The notes beneath the pieces were generated by a model. That model made no database searches, was not told the DNA's origin, and saw only the letters and a program-made list of their open reading frames with translations. Both the position numbers and the translations under genes were made by a program. From Bacteroidales bacterium UBA1181 (lineage in GTDB: Bacteria; Bacteroidota; Bacteroidia; Bacteroidales; Paludibacteraceae), in assembly GCA_002310215.1 (NCBI GenBank), contig DBYR01000021.1, positions 1 to 64,000 of the forward strand: a stretch of 64,000 nucleotides of DNA, written 5' to 3'. Positions 46,537 to 58,300 of the stretch are shown piece after piece (position 1 is the first letter of the stretch; each line of letters opens with the position of its first letter).

Positions 46537-46549
46537 TTTGTTATAAAGC

Positions 46550-49500
46550 CTATTTTATTTTCTTTATAGTAAACTTATATTCTTTGTTTGTACCTTCTCT
46601 TCTAATACTGTATTCTTTTAAGTATTGTTTAAAATGATATTTTAACATTACGAATCGTTCACTGTCTGCTGCTTTATCAAATCTCCAATTAAATATATCC
46701 CAAACATCTGCAAAATTAGAATACAGAATATTTAATACTACACCTTTCTTGATCTCTTTAGGTAGACTTTTGATCGGAATACTAAAGGTAGCAGAATCTA
46801 CATTTTCTTCCTTTATTCTCAGGCTCTCAATAAGGAACAGGAAAACACCATCAAATTTTGCGTTTAATTCAAGATTATCCGTTCCCCAGTCCAGTATTTC
46901 CTTGATCAATGTATAAGGATTCTGCCGAGTATCAAGTTTTGCTTCGGAGGTCAACATTGGATATAGTTCCACAGTGCGATTTACATATTGAAGAAATAAA
47001 TCCTTTCTTCTAAGAATATCATCAGGTTTCCCGTCATCCTTGGAATGTCCTGAAGTAAAAAGATAAACACATGAAACTTGATCTCCATACATTTTGTTAT
47101 CGTTTTGTCGAGCGTTACAGTCACTTGATTTTAACTTTTCTAAGAAGAAATCGTATAATTCCATAGTAGTAATATATTCTCGGAATTGTATCGATAGAAT
47201 TAGGTCGGAATATTTAGAACTATTAGATACGCTTTCGAGAAAATCTTTATCTTTTTCATAACGATTAATAAGAGATTGAAGCTTCTCTTCGGTAATGCTG
47301 GCACATCTTAATATACCTGAACGACTAGTTAAAATTGATCTAACAATGATCTTTTTAGTTTCTTGTACATCATATGTAGAATAGAACTTTGAACCATTAA
47401 AATATATCCCCGCTTTTTTCCCCTTTATTTCATCTATATTAGTTTGTTTTGTATTAACATTGCATTCTAATCTGGATTTATCTCCAAAAAAAGATTCTAC
47501 CCAATTTATATATTTAGTCAATGGCACATTATCAAAACCTTTGGAATCATTACTCATATCGAAATGCGCAAATACATCTCCGAATCTATGCAACAAATAT
47601 GATTTAACATCTTCCTGCATACCCAATTCATTCGCATGTTTAATCGCATATGTCGTAAACGCCAATTCAACGCCATGGAATCCCCCAGTTAATGCGTGGT
47701 AAAGTTGTTGTAAATATCCGATAGCCCATGTTGTATTCTCCAACATGTCACCGACTTTTTTACCACTAACATCTACTTTTTCGTTATCACCCATATTTAC
47801 ATAACCATTCTTAATATCTTCTTCTGACAACACATATGTATCCGGTCTTTCTGCCCAGCGTCCAAACTCCTCAGCTTTCGCATAGGGCACTCCCATAAGC
47901 ATACCAATGTATGTAAACAAATAATAATGACCATCAGTAGTCCATTGCGAATCCTCCGCATCCTCCAAAAAAGGAAGTGTGTACGATGGATGGTTGTCCA
48001 TAACAGTCCATTGCCATACCTTGGTATCTGTTCCTTGGCTATAGTCCATGAGGTTCTTGGTTGTATTCTTATTAACACCGAAATCAAACGTGTGCTCCAA
48101 ATCGAAGATACCATGTCCTAACTCATGGGCTATCGTCCAGGCATCCGAATCAGTTCCGTACGTTGCTGCACTGCTAAACACATAGCCTACACTCTTATTC
48201 CTTGGCATGTCTCCTTTCACATTTTTGTCCTTTGCGCTTGGACAAATGAAGATGTAGGCATCTTTACTATCCTCAATCCCCGAATGCGCATCAACATATG
48301 CTTGTGTAAGCTCCTTCATCTCTTTACTCTCCAAGCTTAGAAGACTTGTCTCAGAGACATCCAATCCATCGTCAAGAAAACCCAATTCCTTTTTTTCATC
48401 AAATTGATCCTCCACCTCTACAGTAAAATGCTTGCCTAGTGGATTATAGATGGCATTTAGTCTTCCCGAAATTACATCTGTTTTAATCGAACCAGGATCT
48501 CTTCTGACAGGCACCAAATGAAGTGTGATCTCTTCCCTTTTCATTGATTGTATGAATGCTCTGCCAAGTATATTAAGCGAGCCTTTGCTCTTATCCACCG
48601 CAATCAGGTTCAAATGCTCGGTTTCTTTGCCAGCAAAGATTGTGAACTCACATTCGTTTGTTGCGCTCCATTTAAGATTCTCTATTTTCACGGCATCCTC
48701 TTCCGCTTGGATATAGAAGAAAACGCTGTCTAGATTAATATCGCCATCACCTTTCGTGAATTTAGCGACCAATTTAGTCGACATGCCTGCCTCAAGGGCA
48801 ATCCACTGACCGGGAACTTCATAATAACTACTAATTTGTAGACCATTGAACGGTGACATGCCTTCGTCAATCACAGGATTACCATACACCTTGGCGGCAA
48901 ATGTTATTTTGCCATTCTCACCCACTTTGTCCTCATCGGCAATATTACCCACTTCTTCTTTCTCGACGATTGTGCCTATTGCATTACCAGAAACAGAGAC
49001 TTTTTTACCCTCCACTTTTATTGCTACTTGCGAACTTTCGGATTTTGAATCAGCTATCTTCTTCTGGAGATTTGTCTTTGTACCTGCGTTTTGTTTATTG
49101 GCGACACCGTTGATATTCAATGTCAAAGGGGAACTTCCCGTGGTGCTCTCAATGTGACCGGAGGTCATCTCTTTGGAGGAGTTGACCTTAATACCCTCAA
49201 ACTTAACCCTAATTCCTGTCCAATCCGATAGAATTGGCAAAAGTGCGATACCTTGACCAGAGAAAGTGCCATTAGCGTTGCGTTCAACGTTTGTCACCTT
49301 TACACTCTTACCACACGCATCAATGATATCACCCGCCTTTAATTCTCCAATATTATCGTTAAGTGAGAGGGCAGGAATATTACTCTTACAATCGTTGTTC
49401 GCCTTATACTGCACTTTGAAATCCTTTTTATTAGACTTTGTATATGCAGTATCCGGGCAGTCCGTTATACCCTCAATCTTAGCTACATAATCAACTCCTG

Positions 49501-50617
49501 GCGTAATGTTTTTCGAGATCACCCAACTAGATTCGTTTTGGGCAAATGTCTGAGTTGTCCATTCGATGACAGAATCTTGTCCTTTAACATTATAACCAAC
49601 TCGATATCCGCAATACTTATCAGGGTCGGTCTCCCAAGATATAGTCACAGCGTCAGACACTTCCACCTCTAGACTAGGAGCTTCCGTATCAGATTTTTTC
49701 TCTTGTTTCACTGTCTCTTGCGACCACGGATCACAATTGCGGTATCGAAGGGTAAAGGGCTCGCTCCAACCCCCATTCTTATAGTAACCAGAAGTGGTGT
49801 ATTTACCATCCGGGTTTGTCCCATCTTTATAAATCTGAACCCTCCACAAATAGGTGTGATTCTTCTGCAACTTACCTGTTGTGTTAATAAACGAATAGAA
49901 AGGAACGTTGGTCTCATCCATGAATATTGGGACTTGCGTTTCAACAAGCGAGTTCAATCGAGACTTTCTTTGTCTTGTTGAATAATCGGCTCCCTCATCA
50001 AAAAGACCGTCAGGCATCTCATAGATGGCTATTCTGAACTTTCTGCTCGGATCTGGCACTGCCGCAAAGGATTCAGTCCATGAGAAATTGATTACCCCTC
50101 CGATAGTAGGGGAAACACAGTCGTTGTCATTGGGGTAAATGCATACAGGAGGTTCACTTTTGCTCAAATAGGCTAAAAGATAAGCCGGTTCACTAACTGC
50201 AATATTTAGATTGTTGGCATCAAAAGCCTGGAAAATGAATTCGTAGGCTCCCTCTTCGTAACAGAACCCTTCATTCGATTGATTATCCACACGATCCAGC
50301 AAGGAAGTGATATCCACAATTTTTGGCACACCACTTACCACTGTGAATCTAACATCATACACCGTCTCGTCAATTAAATAAGAGTTACCATGCTTCATCT
50401 TTATGTTCAGACAAAACGTGTAATTAGCATGGTTCATATCCCTACTTAGAGCAAACACATTGAATCGCTTGCTTGCCGCATAGTCCAAAAGGCAATTACT
50501 GTATGGAGGTAAAATCTGTGGATTCAATACTATAGGATAAACAACAGCAGCTGAAAGCTTCATACTAATAAGAAGCATCACAAAAAGTAGTTGAACCTTG
50601 AGAAAACGAGTTTTCAT
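46550..50617 (-). CDS. TANFOR/fibronectin-like protein with zinc-metallopeptidase site and variable C-terminal module
   Basis: A 1,355-residue exported protein (signal near residues 1-23). Module order: a TANFOR-like N-terminal domain (YPIVLNPQILPPYSNCLLDY, then PPVCIYPNDNDCVSPTIGG at about 25-190); Fn3-like modules to about 430; a long beta region; and a zinc-peptidase domain with HELGHGIFDLEH (His831, Glu832, His835, His842) and NLMDYS as a Met-turn-like motif about 15 residues later. The third His is one residue farther from HExxH than in standard metzincins. The sequence after about residue 945 is much more AT-rich (see findings) and shows no known domain, only a helical region ending KEYKFTIKKIK. 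Such a replaceable C-terminus is seen in polymorphic toxins; that is inference only. Confidence 0.75.
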   Translation of the reverse strand: MKTRFLKVQLLFVMLLISMKLSAAVVYPIVLNPQILPPYSNCLLDYAASKRFNVFALSRDMNHANYTFCLNIKMKHGNSYLIDETVYDVRFTVVSGVPKIVDITSLLDRVDNQSNEGFCYEEGAYEFIFQAFDANNLNIAVSEPAYLLAYLSKSEPPVCIYPNDNDCVSPTIGGVINFSWTESFAAVPDPSRKFRIAIYEMPDGLFDEGADYSTRQRKSRLNSLVETQVPIFMDETNVPFYSFINTTGKLQKNHTYLWRVQIYKDGTNPDGKYTTSGYYKNGGWSEPFTLRYRNCDPWSQETVKQEKKSDTEAPSLEVEVSDAVTISWETDPDKYCGYRVGYNVKGQDSVIEWTTQTFAQNESSWVISKNITPGVDYVAKIEGITDCPDTAYTKSNKKDFKVQYKANNDCKSNIPALSLNDNIGELKAGDIIDACGKSVKVTNVERNANGTFSGQGIALLPILSDWTGIRVKFEGIKVNSSKEMTSGHIESTTGSSPLTLNINGVANKQNAGTKTNLQKKIADSKSESSQVAIKVEGKKVSVSGNAIGTIVEKEEVGNIADEDKVGENGKITFAAKVYGNPVIDEGMSPFNGLQISSYYEVPGQWIALEAGMSTKLVAKFTKGDGDINLDSVFFYIQAEEDAVKIENLKWSATNECEFTIFAGKETEHLNLIAVDKSKGSLNILGRAFIQSMKREEITLHLVPVRRDPGSIKTDVISGRLNAIYNPLGKHFTVEVEDQFDEKKELGFLDDGLDVSETSLLSLESKEMKELTQAYVDAHSGIEDSKDAYIFICPSAKDKNVKGDMPRNKSVGYVFSSAATYGTDSDAWTIAHELGHGIFDLEHTFDFGVNKNTTKNLMDYSQGTDTKVWQWTVMDNHPSYTLPFLEDAEDSQWTTDGHYYLFTYIGMLMGVPYAKAEEFGRWAERPDTYVLSEEDIKNGYVNMGDNEKVDVSGKKVGDMLENTTWAIGYLQQLYHALTGGFHGVELAFTTYAIKHANELGMQEDVKSYLLHRFGDVFAHFDMSNDSKGFDNVPLTKYINWVESFFGDKSRLECNVNTKQTNIDEIKGKKAGIYFNGSKFYSTYDVQETKKIIVRSILTSRSGILRCASITEEKLQSLINRYEKDKDFLESVSNSSKYSDLILSIQFREYITTMELYDFFLEKLKSSDCNARQNDNKMYGDQVSCVYLFTSGHSKDDGKPDDILRRKDLFLQYVNRTVELYPMLTSEAKLDTRQNPYTLIKEILDWGTDNLELNAKFDGVFLFLIESLRIKEENVDSATFSIPIKSLPKEIKKGVVLNILYSNFADVWDIFNWRFDKAADSERFVMLKYHFKQYLKEYSIRREGTNKEYKFTIKKIK

Positions 50618-50639
50618 ATATTTTGTATGATATTATCAA

Positions 50640-52337
50640 TTAAAATGTTACGCCATATCTAATAGTTGCCAAGAATTCATAGTTCCTCGCCATCTCTGTC
50701 TTTAGACGATTGGTCAAACCAGCCGATGCGGAAAAAGTATGGTGACCATATTTCTCCTTGATGCCATGGAGCAAATAGGAGGCGGAAAGGGACGAGTTCA
50801 GCAACGAATTTGTTTTTTTGTCATTGAGAATATTCTCGTTGAAAGCGAAGGATAGTCCTGTCGTAAGATGTTTATCAAAAAACTGCTTCGTACAGGAAAC
50901 ACCCGGACCATAGTATAAAGACTTGTAGAGGTCCGCTGTGGCATGATTGATGGAAAAGAAAGTCGCGAACGAGAAATTTTGGGGTAAAAGGGACTGACCA
51001 TAAGAGACCGAAGCGGAGACGATATCACTAATCGATTCCTTCACGTCATCGTTTTTTGAGTCGCTTGCTTGATATGAGGCCATCACGTTGATATTATGTC
51101 TAAGAGTAGTATCCTTACCAAAATTGTACGAGGCCATCGCATTCAACGACTGGTTAATTTGGTAAAAGTTCAAACTGTCCAAGTCATCTACATAGTAAGG
51201 ATAGGCTGTCTTCCTATAACGTGTATAGGTGGAGAAATTAGAGTACGACACAGATGTCGTGAACCCCTTTGAAGAGAAGGAAACATTGGCGGAACCCACC
51301 ATTCGTCGGGTATCGTCCGCCTTAAGATCGTTCAGGTTATTCCTTTCAAGTCCAAACTTTCCCGACATTGATAGCTTCCCTCCAATCAACTTTAAATATG
51401 GGGCAAGAGTAAACGTCTCAACATCATTGGTGAAGTAATACCCGCCAAGGGTTTGATAATCCGGAGCGACTCGTTCATAGCAGAACGACAACCCCCATAT
51501 TGCACCCTCATAACCAAGCGATGCGTTAAGCGCATCTACAAACCGATCGTTACCCTTCCTTCCGAATACTCTGTCAATGAAGTTAGCAGACTCTATTTCT
51601 TCTCCATTGGAAGCACGGAGTTCCGAGTTATACAGAGAGAGTGCGTACTCTCCCTGAACGAAGAAGTGTTTCAGGAATTTTTGACGAAAATATGCAGATA
51701 CCGCCATGTTTTTTTGTGGATGCAGATCAGCCTCCGCTGGTATAGGCATTTCCAATGACTCTTTATCATCTTTTGCAGAGAATAAAATCACATTAGCGTC
51801 AGTACCCTTATTGCAATAGCCCACCTTCAATCCATATCCCATACGTTTGTAAGCCACATCATAGATGTTGTTTGCTTCAGGATTATACTCTATGGCTTTT
51901 TTAAAACGTCCATACATCGCACTAACATTCCAATGGCCCGGTGTAAGCTCGACACCCACACCTCGCGCATCATGACCAGCCAACGTATACTGAGAAAAAT
52001 GCATGTTAGTCGTTCCCAAATATAGTTTTACCCATTTATACTTTGGGGCGAACTGAAAACGATTGAATGGCTGCGTATAGGTTTTACTTGTATTGGAAAC
52101 CGCAAAGGAGAACGGAGCGTCTATTATCCCCAAGAGATTGAAGTTAAGATTTCCCGACAAAGTATACATGTAAGGATCTCTATGAATTAAACTGTCGCTA
52201 CCCGAGTAAAAAGTGTTATTGAAGCTTAGCCCGCCAGAAACCTTCAAGCCTTTCTTCACATCAAACTGCTCCAAGTCCTGAGCCATCGAAAAGAGGGCCC
52301 CATGAACCATTAACAGTAATAAAATTATCTTTTTCAC
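50640..52337 (-). CDS. Outer membrane beta-barrel protein, putative partner of the giant surface protein
   Basis: A 565-residue protein with a signal peptide (MVHGALFSMAQ). A long run of amphipathic beta-strand pairs follows (for example YTLSGNLNFNLLGIIDAPFSFAV, AMYGRFKKAIEY, GYGLKVGYCNKGTDANVILF, FRQKFLKHFFVQGEYALSLY). It ends in FLATIRYGVTF, a terminal Phe as in outer-membrane barrels. The VGVELTPGHWNVSAMYGRF segment seems the most conserved part. It is not PorP/SprF-like (the NPAA signature is missing), and no plug or TonB-box is seen. It lies 33 bases after the giant gene. By analogy with SprB-SprF, where the barrel follows the cargo, it may secure or export the giant protein. Confidence 0.7.
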   Translation of the reverse strand: MKKIILLLLMVHGALFSMAQDLEQFDVKKGLKVSGGLSFNNTFYSGSDSLIHRDPYMYTLSGNLNFNLLGIIDAPFSFAVSNTSKTYTQPFNRFQFAPKYKWVKLYLGTTNMHFSQYTLAGHDARGVGVELTPGHWNVSAMYGRFKKAIEYNPEANNIYDVAYKRMGYGLKVGYCNKGTDANVILFSAKDDKESLEMPIPAEADLHPQKNMAVSAYFRQKFLKHFFVQGEYALSLYNSELRASNGEEIESANFIDRVFGRKGNDRFVDALNASLGYEGAIWGLSFCYERVAPDYQTLGGYYFTNDVETFTLAPYLKLIGGKLSMSGKFGLERNNLNDLKADDTRRMVGSANVSFSSKGFTTSVSYSNFSTYTRYRKTAYPYYVDDLDSLNFYQINQSLNAMASYNFGKDTTLRHNINVMASYQASDSKNDDVKESISDIVSASVSYGQSLLPQNFSFATFFSINHATADLYKSLYYGPGVSCTKQFFDKHLTTGLSFAFNENILNDKKTNSLLNSSLSASYLLHGIKEKYGHHTFSASAGLTNRLKTEMARNYEFLATIRYGVTF

Positions 52338-52370
52338 AACTTCTACAATTATCTATTCATTCAGTTACGA

Positions 52371-55300
52371 TCATCTCTCGCTTGGGTTTACCAGTACGAC
52401 TACACTGGCAGCATCTGTTGCAGTACGAACACGCACAATGGACGTCTCGGTAAGATTAACATTGAACTTACACATGTAGTTCGAGTCTGACGACTCCCAT
52501 TCATCCGAATTCGCTGTAATAGGCGAAACGGAAATGGCTGATACACTTCCATTCAAACCATACACATCACAATAGACATCCTTTTTTGACTTCAATGTGA
52601 CAAAAATCGTACATTCATCTCCTACGTTAGCCGGATTCGGAGACGCGATCAACTCCAAGATGTCCTTTGTGTTCAAATTAGCGAAGTGTTGTCCTTCATT
52701 CTCTACATTGTTAGGTTTCCTACCATTCTCACCATTATATTCGACGGTTATATCGCAACCTCCAACATATAATGTGTGGGTAAATGGATACGAGAACAAC
52801 GTATCTCCCGAATTCTGGATCAGGGAATCTGTCACCAAACGAATAAACTTCATTCGTTCGATTGAGTTCTTAGAGAAAAGCTCAGCGGTGAATTTTTCAA
52901 GAGCCATCTCCTTGGTACAGATTGATTTCTTCTTCTCCGTTTGAGACGCTATATTTTGTTTTATCACCTTTTTTTCCTCACTATTAGCAGAATTGAGTGA
53001 CTTTTCCAGTTCCTCGACCACTTGCTCCAAACGTTTGTATTCCCTGTCATATTCATTTTCCGGAAGTATACTTGAGACAACTTCATCCGGAATACCCCAA
53101 AGAGGACCATAATAGGTCTTGCCATTGATCCACTCAACCGTATCTCCCGGCATCAATCCATATCGGAAATAATCAGGGTCAATGACTTCATAGGTGACAC
53201 CTTGAGGCAAGTCCTCAGGCTTAATTGAGAAGGAGACACTGTCATAAGCAAAACCGCCAGTTGATGAGATATCCACAAAAACCACGATATCATCGAGACT
53301 ATGCCAGTTCGTCACCATACAATCGACATTGACATTTGACATCTTTTCAGTGTTTGGCGGAATCACTCCACTCTTCTTAACACATCCGTTCGCATCCTTG
53401 ACAGCGATGGAATGTGAGGTACCCGAAGAGACCTTCTTGAATGAATCATCATTAAAGTCATAGGAATCGTCCAACGCGTATAGATATGGCGCCGTGCCAC
53501 CAGAGACTGATTCCACATATACTCTAGAGAACTCCTCTCCAGGGCAAACAGGAGAGGCTGCCGCACTGATTACAATAGGAGAAGAGACCCCGAAATTGTA
53601 GTCGACATTTTTCTTACATCCCTCTCTGTCCACAATCACTAAGGTATGGGCGCCTCCCGGCAAACCGCGCAAGCGCAACTTGTCATTAACAGTCGATTCA
53701 AATGAAGATGGCTCACTGATCTGCGCATACTCTTTTTTGATCGTATCATACAAATCAATATTCCTCAACAAGGATGCATCGGAAAAATCGTCCAGGTACA
53801 TTTGATATGGAGGGTATGAACCATAAACCTTGATCTCCAATTCGCCCGTAGCGGCATCTGGACAAGGCTTTATTGAATCAAGTTTTACAGCCACATAAGG
53901 GATATACGACAAAGATGTATCACCTGCGATATCCACAGTGGAGTATCCAGAACATCCATCCGCATACGCAAACACACCAACCCGACCTGAAGGAAGGCCA
54001 CTGATGATGTCATTACCCTCTTCATCAGTTTGGAAATCCTTTATCTCTAAGAAATCACCTTTCTTCGCAAGACGTATTTTGTAAGTATGAGGTTTTTGGG
54101 AGATTTCAGGGCCAAGATTAACCTTGATGGAGTGATTCTTTGGTTGAGCACATTTATCAAAAACCTCTTCTCCGACAACCTTAATATTGGCATCAACAAT
54201 CATATTTTTACCTATTGTATCGGCACAGCCTTTTTTATCCATCACCATAATGTTAATCTTGCCTACAGGAAGGATATCGGACGTATAAACATAGCTGTCT
54301 CCTTCCTTAACAAGCATGGTATCAGGTTCGAAGTCTTGCCCTACTGTCACACTTCCCTGATTTCCACTCAAGTCTTTGGGGTCATTATCATCAGGATCAC
54401 CCCACTCATGCGAGTCTACGACAATGAACTGATAAGGAGCCCATCCTCCTGTTGCTGTTAACTTCACACGTCTCTTATCGGCATCACATGCGTCAATTGC
54501 ATGTTCCATCTCGACAGAGAGAGGATTCTTTGGATTCTTAATCTCATAACTTTGTTCAAAATAGCATCCCTTGGAATCTCTGACTTCAATCCTATAAATA
54601 CCAGGATACATGGCAGTGTAACCCAGCCAACTCTGAGGATACTGGAATTTGGTATATAATGAATCATGCAGGGACAATGAATCCATCGGGAATCCTAAGT
54701 CAACAGCGTCCTGTAGGGCATCATTGAAGAATTGGTCTTGTGTTTTTCCATACATGTACACATCAGGATCAAGCGAAACAAGAGAAAATCCAATCGAATC
54801 TATGTCACCAAATTTGCCAAGATAACCCTTATCAGTTCTATTATTTTCAAACACGTCTCTAGCGTAATTAACCGACTTGTTTTCATCAACAAAATGTATG
54901 TCCTCGCCATTTCGAAGGGGAACGATGTCCAACTCTCCCGACGCAACGCCATAGCAGGTCGCATCCGCCACACAATTTTTAAAGACAATCGGTTCTGGAG
55001 CATTGATCTTATGACTGGCGATCACCTCGTCCGAACAACCATCCACAGTAGAATGATATGAGAAGGTATAAATGCCCGAGCCTAAATTGTCAACAATGAA
55101 TGTTTCCGGACTCGGAGAAACGTTCTTTCTCGCAATGGCCACACCACCTCTCATAGAGAATTCTGACAACTCATGACCGCCCGAAATCATAACCTCTATA
55201 AAACCATCTTTCGAGTAACTACATCTCAGATCTGTGGTGCTATTTTCAGAGATGGAGATTGAATAATTAGGGATAGCGTCAAGTTCATACTTCTCCACAA

Positions 55301-58300
55301 TCTTGCTTCCACATTTATTCTCCACATACAGAGTGAAAGATTTATCCTTCAGATTATTGATGCGGAACTTAGCTGCCGCATCAATCACCTCAAATGGTAA
55401 TAATACGTTGGCTTCTTCTCCCTCGTAGGACATATAAGCAATCGATTCAATCCATCCTTCCACACCAAAGGATAGCTCACCATTCGGATTATTGATACAG
55501 GTGGAAGGAGTAATCTTCACATCAACGAATTCAGGTTGAGGCTTAACGGTCAAAGCTAATTGATAGAATGTATCAACTCGACCTGTCGTCACCACTCTAT
55601 CAAAGTCAAACACACCTGAGATTGAATTCTCCAGAACGATATCAAAACCATGCTTTTGATAAGCGGTCACACCAAAGCAAATCGAGTCGCTGAGCTTTAC
55701 AACCACAGGAGAAAGGTACTCGTAAGCACCCATGCATGTCTTGTCTGGTCTGTTCTCACCTCTTTGGTCTACTTCTATGCCAAAATTTTTCAGACGAATG
55801 CTTTTCCCATTCTCTATCGTATCAGCTCTCAGCGCCACAACAGGTGTAAATCCACCTCTGTTTGTAAGGAGGAACTTACCCTCTTCCTTATAGAATAACA
55901 AATCCAATTGCTCCACAGAAAGCAAACGTTCATCCACATTTTGAGAGAGTCCTCCCTTCGTCAAACCAACAATATTATCGGGCAATATTTCAGAAACTTC
56001 AGAAGGTAAAGAGTCATATCCAAAGATATTGCCGACAAAAGTGAAGGCAGGATCTGAATTCGCATACATACCACCCACTAATCCTTTGATGCCTAACAAC
56101 GTGTTATGGTACATGGTCAATGAGTCCGCCTTTATCCAATCCCCACCTTGTTCGTTGTCAACAAACGTATTATTCACCAACTTCACAATACTACTTTGAA
56201 TTATAGGTTCATCTTCCCCTTGAGAAATTGAATTTGAGAAGGTAGATGAAGTGATGGTAACATCCGAAGTGTTACATTGGACAATTGGGAGACTTAGATT
56301 TTCATCGAAGATGGAGTTCGTGACAGACACCTTACCACTTGACATAATCCATAATGGAGCACCTGTGTGGTGTACAAAACTTGAGTTTTTGATAGTTGTA
56401 TTGCTGATAGAACCAGAAGAGACAGCATGTACATTCGAGTCAAATTTCACATTATCCAATTCCAGCGAAGAAAGCACAAGTGTAACCCTTACCGCCGCAT
56501 CACAATTATTCATCCTCGAATGACTAACAACGATGCTTGATTGAGGTGCAAGATCAGTACATATACCATTCCTTGAATGGGCGATATCAACACCATCGAA
56601 TCTAACCTTTTCTGCGTTCTTGTCAATATAGAACAGATAAGTTGTGTTATCATCCGTATTTCCCTTGGAATCATTATCCAGGATATCTCCGGAGAAGATG
56701 GTAAGATTATTATCCGGATCCGACACATCTCCAGTTTTTGCATCGATTGGATATCCACCTATAATGGAGACGTCATTCCTAACAAAGAAGAATCTTGACG
56801 CGGCATTTTCATTTTTTTGAAGGTTGAGATCCAATGTCGGATAATATGTTCCAGCCGCAACATGGAAAGTAGATGCTGTTGGTGCGTATGGCAAATAAGC
56901 GGCAAAGACCTCCGCACTCATTGCATTCTCCCAAGACGAGCCATCCCCAGAGCCATTTGTTTTCACGTAATAATCTGTCAGTGTCGAATCTAGAGGCAAA
57001 ACTGTAAAGGATTCAACACGCATCTTTTGACAACCGTCTACCACGGCAAAGATGGTATCACGAACAGTTCCAATGATAAATGGATCATATTTATCTCCAA
57101 AAATTTCCGAATAAACACCTATAGGCACTGTATCCTCTATAACTTCGGGGACAAGTTCACAAAGGCAATATGGATCGCTAAGTTCTGATGAATACTTATC
57201 GTCCTTTGCATTAGACTCAGCATTATAAATAGCGATAGCGACCAAACATGAAGCTTCTTCTAATGATTCAGGAACTTCTATTGAGAACTTCCCATCAACG
57301 ACATTCGATGTTGACGCAATATATTTTAGAGCCGACTGATGTTCGTTATATGTAGCAAACAATTCAACAGACGCCCCATCCTTGATCTTATCTAATCCAC
57401 TTACAATTTCACCATTTACAACATATTTATCATTCCCCAATATCACTGAGGTTATAATTGGGCTCTCTATGACACTTTCAATAGCCAGTTTTTTGTTGCC
57501 ATAGAAAACATTTTGAGAGATAATCGAAGAAGCGTCACCTACCTTGATATCGCTTTCCTCATTTCCTCCGATATGATTCTTACTAATGTTCAAGAAGTCC
57601 TTTCTGTTTCCACCCATAACCTCTATTCCATATCCTCCATTAGGAGATAATGATCCATCTCTCCTTACACCGATATAGTTCTTTTCTATTATAGATTGCG
57701 TAGTAGGTATTGTCAAATTTGATATCTGAATACCAGAAGAGTTGTTCCCTGATATAAGATTACCTACTGCAATAAAGGTATCAGCACTTACGTATGCACC
57801 TACTCCATTCGCCAGCACATCACTCTCATCCTTTGTTAATCCAATAATGTTATCATATAGTTCAATCTTGTTCAAAGTGCCATATGATTTTATACCATAC
57901 TCCGAATTACCAGAAATGACTGAATTTTCAATTTTTAAATTCTCACCTGCCACTTCAATGCCTCGTTTACAATTGCTAATGTGAGAGTTAGAGACAATAA
58001 CATCGGAAGAATGAACAGCATATAAGCAATACCCCCCTTGATCTCCTTTTATTGTAACATTATCCAAGCAAACCTTAGGCACGTATGACACAACACCATC
58101 ATTATAACCTTCTATTGTAACATCTTTTATAGATAAAGACATATCCTCTAAAGCCATACGCTCCTTAGCATCGACAAACAAACCAAGAGACGCACTGTCG
58201 GACGATGAGATTTTTCCTCCTTCAAATAATATACTATCATTTACCATTACCTTTATTCCTCGGGATACAATATCAAAGTTTCTTACAACAGCGCTATTAA

